DNA of 64,000 bases. It comes from Kalaharituber pfeilii (Eukaryota > Ascomycota > Pezizomycetes > Pezizales > Pezizaceae). Below the pieces are notes generated by a model that was not told the origin of the DNA, ran no database searches, and saw nothing but the letters and a program-made list of their open reading frames with translations. Position numbers and translations under genes: made by a program. Shown in pieces: positions 54,561-64,000 of this stretch (within the stretch, counting starts at the first letter, position 1; each line of letters begins with the position of its first letter). The stretch spans positions 1,364,001-1,428,000 of the forward strand of contig WHUZ01000005.1 of NCBI GenBank assembly GCA_015179045.1, read 5' to 3'.

Positions 54561-57500
54561 ATGACAAGCCTAAAGAGGCCTCTTGCGGACCACGTCACAT
54601 CCACGACACCTGATATCTCGTCGAAAGTCTTTGTGCGGTCTGGTAAGGGCAAATGCCAAAAAATTGTTCGTGAGCTCTATCTTCGGCAAGATATCCCGTG
54701 CTCATCGAGGCTTTGCTCCCCTTGCACGTTCAGTGCTCCCACAAATGCGAGCGGCAAAGGTCAGTACCTTAAATTGTGGTGCCTATTTACCCTTACCAGC
54801 CCGTGTCTCTAGTTGATTCATACCACTGCCATTGATGAAGTACACATGATGCTAATATCTGTTGCTACAGTTCAAAATTTTGTGCTTTCGGAACGTCCTG
54901 CAGGGACTTCAGCATATCCTAATGGGCATTACATAGTTCCAGATACCAATATCTTCCTCAACTGTATGGATGTCATAGAGCATGAAACCGCATTCTATGA
55001 TGTAATTGTCCTACAAACTGTTCTAGAGGAAGTCCGAAATCAGAGTCTTCCACTATTCAATAGACTGCGGGCGCTTACAAGAAGTGATGAAAAACGATTC
55101 TACGTTTTTCATAATGAGTTTCGAAAAGAGACTTTTGTTAGGCGATTAGAAGGGGAAACAATCAATGATCGTAATGACAGAGCAATCAGAAAAGCGTGTC
55201 AGTGGTACAAGTCCCATTTGGTCAGTGTAATTACAGGAACAGGGAGAAAAGTACCAGATATTGTATTATTATCTGATGACCGTGATAATCTGCGAAAAGC
55301 GAAGGATGAAGGAATAGCTTGTAGCTCCAGTAAGTCCCTGATACCACCAATTTTCGTTTTCCTATTATCCATCTGAGAGACATGAGTTCATTTTCACTTG
55401 ATTGTATTTGTGCATTTCAGAGATTCCATAGGGGCGTGGCGTATACATAGGACTGCGAACTAACAAATTGGCTCATTCTCAGTCCGAGATTATGTCCAGG
55501 GGTTGAAGAATGCCGACGAGTTGCTGGATATGATCAGTGCGGCTGTTGACGAACAGGAGTCGAAATTGAAAGGGGACATGCTCTATCCTGACGTTCGTCT
55601 TGACAACCCATTTTCACTATTTCTACACGCAATATATACGCCTCAGAGGCATGGTGGGCTTACACTAATAGGTTACTCCCTAATCTACAGTATTATTCAA
55701 TATCCAAAATGATGACCAATGTTAAATCTGGGATGCTCCATCAAGGCACATTTAACGTCAGCCCATACAATTTTCTTGAGGTAGGACTTTCCGCTCCAAG
55801 AAAGCTACATATTTGCAAATGTTTGTTCTGGCATGTCTCTGATCAAACATAGGGCTCTGTTGCAACTGCAACGCTCGACAGATCACTGCTTATATTGGGG
55901 CGAGAGAATATCAATCGTGCAGTACAAGGTGACCAAGTCGTTGTGGAAATCTTGCCGAAGGACCAGTGGAAGCAACCATCAACGAAGATCGTCGATGAGG
56001 AAGCAGTAACCAAGAATGACAACCCAGATGTCGATGAACCAGAAGCAATTGAAACAGAAGAGGAGCGGAAACTTCTAATTGATGAAGTTAAAAAGAGTCA
56101 AGTGTCAGGGTTTGAGAGTAGACCGCAGCCGACAGCAAAAATCGTTGGAATTCTCAAGCGGAATTGGCGATAGTATGCAAACCATTCTCTCCCCATTTAT
56201 ATTGAAGCTGGTTTCTTTTCCCAACTTTACATATGACATTATTTTTACAGAGTTATGCTAATAAGGAATAGTTATGTTGGTCACATTGATCCAAGCTCAG
56301 TGTCTGCCGGACGGGGACGGGGCCAGCAAACTGTCTTTTTAATACCGATGGATAAGCGTATTCCGAAAATTCGCATACGTACTCGGCAAGCAGCTGCCCT
56401 CTTAGGTAAACGAATTGTTGTCAGTATTGATACATGGGATCGAACATCTCGATATCCTGTTGGTCACTTTGTTCGCGCGCTAGGAGAGGTTGAAAGCAAG
56501 GAGGCAGAGACAGAAGCGTTGCTACTTGAATACGATGTTCAATATAGGCCGTTCCCCAAAGCGGTACTGGATTGTCTGCCGAAGGAGGGTCACGATTGGA
56601 GAGTCCCGGAAAACCCGCAAGATCCCTTGTGGAGAGGAAGAAAGGACTACAGGCAGTTGCTAATCTGTAGTATCGATCCACCTGGTATGTTCATCAATGA
56701 GCCCTTTTCTTGCAGAAATAACTTAGAGAGTTACAGGATGCCAGGATATTGATGACGCTCTCCATGCTCGATTACTGCCGAACGGAAACTATGAGGTCGG
56801 AGTGCATATAGCTGATGTGACACACTTCGTTAAGCCAAACAATCCCATGGATGACGAGGCTACGGCACGAGGCACTACTGTCTACCTTGTAGATAAGCGT
56901 ATTGATATGTTGCCTATACTGTTGGGAACAGATCTATGCTCGTTGAAACCTTACGTTGACCGCTTCGCATTTTCTGTTATCTGGGTAAGCATTAAGAAAA
57001 GCGTCTCTTGTTGGGAAATCCACTAACCATGATTTTTTAGGAATTAACACCAGACGCCGACATTGTGAACGTCGATTTCTCGAAATCAGCTATCCGTTCT
57101 CGGGAAGCTTTTAGTTATGAGCAAGCTCAGATCCGTATAGATGATAGGTTAGCCCATCGTTGCTTCACTCCTCTCAAATACTGACAGTAGAAACAGCTCC
57201 TACCAAGATGACCTCACAAAAGGTATGAGGATGCTTCTTGTTCTCTCAAAGAAACTGAAACAGAAACGTATGAACGCTGGTGCTCTCAACCTTGCCAGCC
57301 CCGAAGTCAAAGTCCAGACCGAATCCGAGACCTCGGACCCCGTTGATATCGAAACGAAGCAACTTCGAGAAACAAACTCCCTCGTTGAAGAGTTTATGCT
57401 TCTCGCCAATATCAGTGTAGCTCGTAAGATTTACGAAGCATTCCCGCAGACGGCAATGCTCCGTCGGCATGGTGCACCACCTGCAGCGAATTTTGAAGAA

Positions 57501-58226
57501 CTCCAGAGCCAATTGAAAGTTCGTAAGGGCCTGAATTTGCGTGTAGACTCTTCAAGAGCGCTTGCAGATTCATTAGACGCATGTGTGGATCCCAATGATC
57601 CATTCTTCAATACCCTTGTGCGTATCGTTGCAACAAGATGTATGCTTGCTGCAGAGTATTTCTGTTCTGGCACCCAAGCATATCCCGAATTCCGACATTA
57701 CGGGCTTGCATCTGAGATTTACACCCACTTCACCTCCCCCATCCGTCGCTATGCGGACGTCGTTGCACACCGTCAGCTAGCTGCTGCCATTGGCTATGAA
57801 CAACTCGATGCATCACTTCACTCTAAAGGCAAGCTTGAAGCGATCTGTAAGAACATTAACGTCCGGCACAGGAACGCACAGTTTGCGGGGCGAGCAAGTG
57901 TGGAGTACTACGTTGGCCAGGCACTCAAGAACCGGGAAACGGAAGAGGAAGGATACGTGATGAGGATATTCAGCAATGGGTTCGTGGTGTTCGTACCGAG
58001 GTTTGGTATTGAGGGGTTGATTAGAACGAAGGAGTTGCCTGGGATACAGGAACAGGAGATAGTATACGATCCGGAGAGCTATATTTTGTCTGCGCCGGCG
58101 GACGATCGGAAACAATGGAGTTTGGCGTTGTTTGAGAAGGTTGTGGTGAGAGTAAGGAATGTGAAGGAGGAGAGCACGGGGAAGAGGAAGATAAAGTTGG
58201 ATTTGGTGAAAGTTGGGATGATATAG
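54561..58226 (+). CDS. DIS3: exosome exonuclease Dis3/Rrp44
   Basis: Catalytic 3'-5' exonuclease and endonuclease of the RNA exosome (RNase II family). Nine exons, 993 aa, frame closed; introns 54760-54870, 55330-55482, 55593-55690, 55781-55852, 56173-56271, 56685-56736, 56985-57040 and 57148-57190 (43 nt, the shortest). Start [18 protein letters not shown]3-type cysteines in [12 protein letters not shown] near residue 50. PIN domain: [71 protein letters not shown], with the expected acidic residues. Cold-shock domains follow ([31 protein letters not shown]). The RNB domain begins near residue 530: [20 protein letters not shown] and [20 protein letters not shown] carry the metal-binding aspartates; [20 protein letters not shown] is near 720. 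A C-terminal S1 domain ends at VKVGMI. Convergent with VPS45. Confidence 0.97.
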
Positions 58227-58656
58227 ATCTCTCTACTATATCAAATCGATATCACAAAAGTGCTTGCAAACGTGGTCTCTTTTACGACGTACCATCATAC
58301 ATATCAAAAAAGGCTCTGAAACTCTATGTCAATACTTGGAATAAGTTTAACGGTATCGTCTCATTTTTGATTCTTTATGTGACATCTTAATAAAAAAATG
58401 GATCAATAAACCTTGTGCCTCAAGCAGCCTTGCCATTTGAAAGCCTGTGTGGGAGATCAGTAAAAAGGAATCGATGGTCCTTGGATGATATTGATATAAT
58501 GAAATACAAATAAAAAGGCGAAGACGTGGAGGCGTACGACAATTTGAAGATGTATCATTAATATTTCATTTCTGTACCATTAAATAATACGGTCGAGACC
58601 ATTGATATAATATACAAGGACGCTATTAAACCTCTAGAAACTGCGAGGTACGACTG
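58227..58656. other. convergent intergenic region
   Basis: 3' regions of DIS3 (+) and VPS45 (-); AT-rich. Nothing else seen. Confidence 0.5.
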
Positions 58657-60817
58657 TTACTGCCTTCCAACCTCTCTCCTAAGCCTGACTTGTGCGGAGC
58701 CATCAGGCCATGAGGGAACAATGTCCTCAATTTCCTGAAGAAAAGGAGCTTAGTACTAGCTTTTGAGCGACTAGATAAACAAGCCGGACACTTACATCTA
58801 AAAATGTTTTACTACGTAAGACACTTGTTCCTCCTAGCACAATTCTAATCCCAGGTGTGCTCGCATTGAGCATTGCAACCAGTCGTGCCTCCTCATAGGT
58901 CGTGCCTCCAACCATAAATACCACAATATCCTGAGGTTTCTCTCTGGCTCCACCCTCCACGAAAGGGTGGGTAGTTTCCTTCAATCTCCCTTTAATCAAT
59001 AGATTCATTGTTTGTTCCAATTTTGGCGTATGCTGTGTGTAGACGTTTTCAACACCCTTCAAACCCTTGAATCCCGATCGAGCTCGTGAAAAGATGGATT
59101 CCGACTCATAGAGTGAAGTGAGTTGGGACACTGAGTTATGGTATTTGAGAAGGTGATTTATCACAGCAACACGGCGTGGAGATGGTGCATTTGTGGATGC
59201 CACCGAAAGGAGATCCATGAGAACTGGTAATGCGCTCTGAGGATGCTTAGAGTATCGCAGAGCATAAAGCGCCACAATGCGAACCTTATTTTCAGCAGGA
59301 ACGTCAGGGGATGAAAGGAGCTTTTGGACATTCTATCAGAAGTTAGCCAATCGTGCGATTTTCATTTTGATTCGCTGTGTGAACCAACCTTCAGATCAAC
59401 AGCATGAGTGTCATTGCACGCTAGACTCTGTTCCAGTTCTGAGACCTCAAGTAAGTTATCCTGCTGGACTCTCTTTGAAAGTTCTCCAACAAGGGTCACA
59501 TGTTTTGAAACGTTCCCTGACAGTCTCCGGAACTCTGGGTATTCTTCCACAAATCTCTTCATATCTGCAATACTCTCAATATTCATATTGGACTTCGTTT
59601 TCTGCTGGTATGTATCTACGTAGGATTTGATATTCCCGCCCAGATCTCCAAAGTTGAGAAACATGTTTGTTTTGAAGAATGGGTCTTGGTCTTGGGAAAG
59701 CACAATTTCCTGAGTTTGACATTGTTAGATTTCGAAACGACCATACAGAGATGGATAGAAATCAACCTTCAGTTCTGGCCTGACATCAGCGACGTCTGAC
59801 AGGTCCACTCTTCCATTGTTGATGCCGAGAAGCTCATGGACCATTGCTTGGTAGGTCCATTGGGATAACAGCGGTGTCACTGGGTCATTTCGACGGTCCA
59901 AGATGAGCAAGATTGGAGGAGTATCAGCTTTTCGGAAATCAAACAATGACTCCTCCTGTGCTATTTGAAACTAACTACTTCATCAGCTGCACTGTATGAT
60001 AATAGTCTCTATGGACTGACATACCTTAATCTCCTGCGCAAGTTTCTTAGCCAGTAGACTGTTTTTCTCATACCGTATCAATGGCTTTTTTTTTCAAGGT
60101 CAATAGACACGCAATTAATCCTTCCGTTGTTCTAACCAAGGCGTCTGGATTCCACATGTCTGATGAAGTCGTACTCCATACTCGCTTTTGAGGGCCAACG
60201 ATACTTAGAGAAAACAAATCCGGGTTAATGACCAAATAATCGACAAAGTATTCCTGCACTACCCGAACGACCTCGTGGTCATCTGCCTCGGCCAATCGCT
60301 CAAGTGACGACTTTTTGACTACATTGGAAAAGTCTGAGAACCGCATGTCAGCGCCTGAGTCACACATTCAGGACAGCCAACATACATAGATGGTATTCTC
60401 CGTACTTTGGCTCCCGGAATTCCTCTATCAGGTACTGTATTGATTCTGGTGATGGCCGAACAAACACAAGACACCTCAAGTGTCGCATTTTCTCCCTATT
60501 CTGGTTATCCAGGCGACTGGTGGCCTCATTTGTTAGTATGCATCTCGATATTGGGGACGCACGCAGGACACGCATACTCGATCAAATAGACCTCATAGCT
60601 CAGCAGCTGTGATTGTGTTATGGCAGTTGATATTATAGAGACCTGTGGACTGAGGAGTCAGTATCATTTTGGGATAGATTCACATTGTGAGGCAACTCAC
60701 GGTTTCGCTATCCAAAAGGAGGATCTTCATCTTTCCTGCAGGGCCGCCAGCACCCCCGGCGGAGTCAGAAGAGAACATCCGCTTGACATAGGTCTGCACA
60801 GCCTGTACAATGTCCAT
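58657..60817 (-). CDS. VPS45: Sec1/Munc18 protein Vps45 (frameshifted in this sequence)
   Basis: SM protein that binds Tlg2/Pep12-type syntaxins and controls SNARE assembly at the trans-Golgi and endosomes. Eight exons; introns 60643-60700, 60517-60577, 60334-60385, 59971-60024, 59710-59766, 59333-59388 and 58735-58795. Start [20 protein letters not shown] at 60817. Family blocks: [128 protein letters not shown] and [20 protein letters not shown]. In exon 4 the frame is broken at an A9 run (60086-60094): eight A give [20 protein letters not shown], nine give an early stop. With eight, the product is 586 aa, the family length. Confidence 0.94.
60086..60094 (-). other. probable extra base in VPS45 (A9 run)
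   Basis: Coding-strand A9 where A8 keeps the conserved [17 protein letters not shown] segment open; the frame is otherwise intact over all eight exons. Confidence 0.7.
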
Positions 60818-61150
60818 GGTTGAACCGCCGATATTGCTGGCTTGAGGTGAATCGAGTTGTGGGCGGTGGGAGCGTCAACATGGAGCTTGGAGCTTCGTAA
60901 CGGTAACGTTGTAGGAGCCTAGGCAACGTAAGAAGCTGACTTCCAACCCACGGCGCACTGCATTGACACTTCAAAGCCTACGCCGCCGCCCCTTTGATCC
61001 TCGATCTCCGGACGCCGTCGCGCCATCTGCCGAAAGAAACAATATCGAGGCCTAGGCCAATACTTCCCAGGGTGCTAAGGCGCTACGTCAATCGTGGTGT
61101 CGCAGAAATAATATAATAGGGTCCCCGATACTACCCCACCACCCCACATT
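60818..61150. promoter_or_regulatory. bidirectional promoter region, VPS45 / SEC65
   Basis: 333 bp between divergent start codons of two secretory-pathway genes; no specific site is claimed. Confidence 0.4.
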
Positions 61151-62044
61151 ATGTCTCGCCATCCAAGGATAGAGGAAGTCGAGGACGACCCAGAGGAATT
61201 CGATATTACGGATTACGATCCCCGGAGCCGAAGCCCAAACGCGGCATCTCCAGCGGCCTCAACGCTAAATCCGTTCATCAACCCCTCAGATATCCCTTCG
61301 GCTTCAACCGGGTCCAATACCAAATTCATCAGCGAAAGCGAATCCGCCGCCTACAAAGGCTATCAGGTCATCTACCCAATCTACTTTGACATTACTCGGT
61401 CTAGAGAGCAGGGGCGAAGGGTGAATAAGGAGTATGCGGTGGAAAACCCATTGGCAAGGGAGATTGTTGACTGCTGCACCCTGAACGGGCTAAAGACCGT
61501 GTTCGAGCCTACGAAAATCCACCCGAAGGATTGGGCGAATCCAGGGCGAGTAAGGGTTTTATTAAAGGAAAATGGGGTTGGCATGCACCCAGAGATCAAA
61601 AACAGTAAGGATACCATCAGAATTTGGCGGGTCCGATGGATACTGAACTCTTTAGCAGAGAGACAACTTCTACAAATTATCGGTAGCTATCTAAAAGCTC
61701 ATCCAACCACCGAGCAAACACCACTGAAACTACGCTTCCCCCATATGCCGGCTGGCGACAAGCCTGCTCCACCACCAGCAGTTCCACGGGGCTGGAAGTT
61801 GAATCCAATTCTACCACTCCATTCGCCCGCGCTGACCGGTGGTGGCATCTCGGATAACTTCCTTAAGGATATGATGAAAGAGATGGAAGGCGCTGGCGGT
61901 GCACCAGGCGGCATGGGAGGGTTAGCGGGACTACAGAACATGTTTGGCGGGATGGGCGGCGGAATGGGGGGTATGCCGGGGCTGGGCGAGAGTAGTTCGG
62001 CAGGAGGCGACAAGAAGAAAGAGAAAAAGAAAGGGAAGAAATAG
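61151..62044 (+). CDS. SEC65: signal recognition particle subunit SRP19/Sec65
   Basis: SRP RNA-binding subunit required to assemble SRP54 on the particle for co-translational ER targeting. Intronless, 297 aa. The acidic N-terminus (RIEEVEDDPEEFDITDYDPR) and a Ser/Pro linker precede the SRP19 fold at about residues 70-190: YQVIYPIYFDITRSREQGRR, VNKEYAVENPLAREIVDCCT, GLKTVFEPTKIHPKDWANPG and RVRVLLKENG. The C-terminal region has RGWKLNPILPLHSPALTGGG, then a Gly/Met-rich stretch of GGMGG repeats and ends in a lysine cluster (KKKEKKKGKK), a usual feature of fungal Sec65. Confidence 0.93.
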   Translation: MSRHPRIEEVEDDPEEFDITDYDPRSRSPNAASPAASTLNPFINPSDIPSASTGSNTKFISESESAAYKGYQVIYPIYFDITRSREQGRRVNKEYAVENPLAREIVDCCTLNGLKTVFEPTKIHPKDWANPGRVRVLLKENGVGMHPEIKNSKDTIRIWRVRWILNSLAERQLLQIIGSYLKAHPTTEQTPLKLRFPHMPAGDKPAPPPAVPRGWKLNPILPLHSPALTGGGISDNFLKDMMKEMEGAGGAPGGMGGLAGLQNMFGGMGGGMGGMPGLGESSSAGGDKKKEKKKGKK

Positions 62045-62339
62045 GAAGGGTCTGGCCGCGGCGGCGGAGGCCAAGTACGTATTCTCCGAATGGCGATCTC
62101 GCACAGTTTCATGTATTTTGTCTCCCCATCTCAGTAGTCAGTGACGGGCTCCGCATACTTTCTGCGCGGGTGGACCAGTCGCAGCACACGTGAGCGGCCG
62201 CCGCGCCAAGCATGCCTCAACAAATCCCTATCGCATCCGCGCCTGAAGAGACATATATATTCGCCTGCTTGCGCCCATGTGAGGGCCGGAGCCCAGTCCT
62301 TCAACGCCGGACCTCACTCTGCGCACAGTCCAGTCAGCC
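62045..62339. promoter_or_regulatory. intergenic region, SEC65 3' end and TSC13 promoter
   Basis: 295 bp between two genes on the same strand. No other feature seen. Confidence 0.4.
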
Positions 62340-63385
62340 ATGGCCGTAACTATTCAGCTGAAGTCTCGGGGTAATTCATGCTCAGCCCCGTCGTGAAGCC
62401 GTCTAGATCGCTAATATTCTCCAGGACGCCCAATCAAGCGTCTGCCGTCGTCCGTCGACGTCAACCCCAACGCTCCCGTCTCGGAGCTTGCCAGCAAAAT
62501 CTCCTCCGCAACAGGCCTCTCCGTCCACCGTCTCCGCCTAACCAAAGCCAGCGATGGCTCTGTCCTCACCAGTCTCAATCTCGAAAATCAAACCACCGTC
62601 AACGTCAAGGACCTCGGTAACTTTGCCATTTTCTATTATTCCTCGAATTGAGCGGCCTCACTAACCTGTCCCCTTCCCCAGGCCCCCAGATCGGCTGGCG
62701 TACCGTCTTCATCATCGAATATCTTGGTCCCCTCCTCATCCACCCCCTCTTCTTCATCCCAACCCTCCGCACCTACCTCTACCCGCACCTCCCTGCCTCC
62801 ATCGCCACGGCCCCCCCGACTGCAACTCAGGCTCTCCTTCTCACTCTCACCGTCATCCACTTTGTCAAGCGTGAGCTTGAGACCATGTACGTGCACAAAT
62901 TCTCCTCCGCCACCATGCCCTGGCGGAACCTCCCCAAGAACTCGACCCACTACTGGATCCTCAGCGGGGTGAATTTGGCATGGTTCTTGTACCACCCACT
63001 CAACACCGTTGAAGGGAAGTTCTCCTACTGGAATCCATCTGCCAAGGCCACATATATCCTCACAGCACTATGGGTGTTCGCGGAATTATCAAACTATTGG
63101 ACCCACCTCACGCTCTCCTCGCTCCGTCCTGCCGGCACCACCGAGAGGGGGATTCCAACGGGATACGGCTTTAATTGGGTCACATGCCCCAACTACTTCT
63201 TTGAGACCATGAGCTGGGTCTTTGTCTGGGGGCTCAGTGGATTCAACTGGGCTGCAGGACTGTTTACCTTGATCAGCGCTGGGCAAATGTATTTGTGGGC
63301 GCTGAAGAAGGAGAAGAAATACAGACAGGAGTTCCCAGATAAGTACAAGAAGAAGAGATTTGTGATGATTCCTTGGTTGCTGTAA
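62340..63385 (+). CDS. TSC13: very-long-chain enoyl-CoA reductase
   Basis: ER membrane enzyme for the last step (trans-2-enoyl-CoA reduction) of very-long-chain fatty-acid elongation, feeding sphingolipids. Three exons, 308 aa; introns 62371-62424 and 62617-62681. The N-terminal ubiquitin-like part reads MAVTIQLKSRGRPIKRLPSS and LASKISSATGLSVHRLRLTK. The steroid 5-alpha-reductase-type membrane domain follows: GWRTVFIIEYLGPLLIHPLF, LLTLTVIHFVKRELETMYVH (with the conserved KRELET..VH motif), NLAWFLYHPLNTVEG, and the C-terminal NYFFETMSWVFVWGLSG, YRQEFPDKYKKKRFVMIPWL, with the closing KKxx-like basic end. Family-typical length and all blocks present. Confidence 0.96.
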
Positions 63386-64000
63386 GGAGGCGTTATAGGG
63401 CAACGGGATTTTTGGAATAATGCTTGCAAGAAATATATAGTTGGCATTTATGTAGTGTGAAGTATCATTATGATCTTATGGGCTATAATTGTCACAAGTG
63501 CAGCAAATTATTCCTGTTTTGGAACCGAGAACAATGCTTCATGCTTATAAGGTTAGATTGCGCAAATCATTCTATGGCATGAGACTACCAGTATGGCGAT
63601 ATGATAGTCTCGTAACTAGGCGAAATGATGCACCAACCCAATATTTGATAGGCAAGGGCGCTTGCAAATTCGCAAGCGGCAATTCCTCCCTCCAATTTCA
63701 AACGTCAAATGTTAAGGGAGCATTGCAGAACATACATATACCCACCATGACATCTCTACTTCAATTGCAAGAACTATATTTTATGCTTAACTAGGATTAG
63801 ATATACATGTAAAATGGTTAAAGTGGGCTAAGCTGGCAACCTCTACATATAAAAACGTGCACTTCGCGCACTTCACTTCGGATTGAGAGATCAACACAAT
63901 ATCCAAAAATCAAGGAGACATCCAAGCGCTCTGCATTTCGTGCCCAGACTCTATCACGTACGCTCACCTTATTATTATTGTAGAGGGCGAACGAGAGCAG
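63386..64000. other. 3' flank of TSC13
   Basis: 615 bp, AT-rich; no recognised gene. The next gene may start beyond the window. Confidence 0.5.

Noticed and set aside
55330..55482. Alternative acceptor near 55420 in DIS3 intron 2
   Set aside because: Only the acceptor at 55482 keeps frame and restores [16 protein letters not shown], as in Dis3 proteins.

Overview
The window is eukaryotic nuclear DNA from a filamentous ascomycete (Pezizomycotina). The evidence is short GT..AG introns (about 43-163 nt) with CTAAC/CTGAC/CTAAT-like branch sites close to the acceptor, single-copy fungal housekeeping genes (MDM12, DIS3, VPS45, TOF1, CHO2, NSA2, SEC65, TSC13), a Zps1/Pra1/Asp f 2-family secreted protein and a fungal-type choline kinase. 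Gene density is about one per 3 kb, with AT-rich, repeat-bearing gaps. I cannot fix the genus. No rRNA, convincing tRNA, CRISPR or prokaryotic-type operon was seen.

Layout. 2.1-4.6 kb: choline kinase (-). 7.8-9.7 kb: ubiquitin-like/HERP-like membrane protein (-). 13.6-15.5 kb: auxin-efflux-carrier-family transporter (+). 16.9-18.8 kb: coatomer delta (-), divergent from a large acidic fungal protein (19.8-22.8 kb, +). 24.1-25.1 kb: RING-like/LysM protein (-), divergent from RPS22 (25.5-26.4 kb, +). 26.8-27.4 kb: a 643-bp pogo/mariner-type MITE. 28.8-29.6 kb: zincophore-like secreted protein (+), with a cluster of CAAGGT motifs upstream. 30.0-31.0 kb: NSA2 (-), divergent from mitochondrial bL21m (31.4-32.1 kb, +). 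32.8-37.0 kb: TOF1/SWI1 (-). 37.5-38.0 kb: an inverted-repeat-bounded element. 38.9-40.3 kb: ADP-ribosylglycohydrolase (-), divergent from RNase H2 subunit C (40.8-41.6 kb, +). 42.0-43.7 kb: flavin monooxygenase (-). 44.3-47.8 kb: CHO2 (-). 50.2-51.8 kb: MDM12 (+). 52.2-53.7 kb: ELP4 (-). 54.6-58.2 kb: DIS3 (+). 58.7-60.8 kb: VPS45 (-). 61.2-62.0 kb: SEC65/SRP19 (+). 62.3-63.4 kb: TSC13 (+).

Many products act at the ER and secretory membranes. Choline kinase and CHO2 feed the two routes to phosphatidylcholine, MDM12 links ER and mitochondria, TSC13 elongates fatty acids, and SEC65, delta-COP, VPS45 and the HERP-like protein serve protein targeting, traffic and quality control. This looks like ordinary gene mixing rather than a cluster.

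The most striking technical signal is that five otherwise well-conserved genes (NSA2, CHO2, ELP4, VPS45, MDM12) carry reading-frame breaks, four of them at identifiable homopolymer runs. This points to uncorrected indels in the assembly, or less likely to slippage-dependent expression. The most interesting biological signals are the CAAGGT cluster before the zincophore-like gene, the TIR-bounded elements, the RING-like plus LysM protein, and two genes whose start codon is the only coding triplet in its exon. I did not find a clearly new multi-gene system. Intron boundaries were placed by hand from splice signals, phase and family conservation; coding lengths sum to whole codons except where a frameshift is stated.
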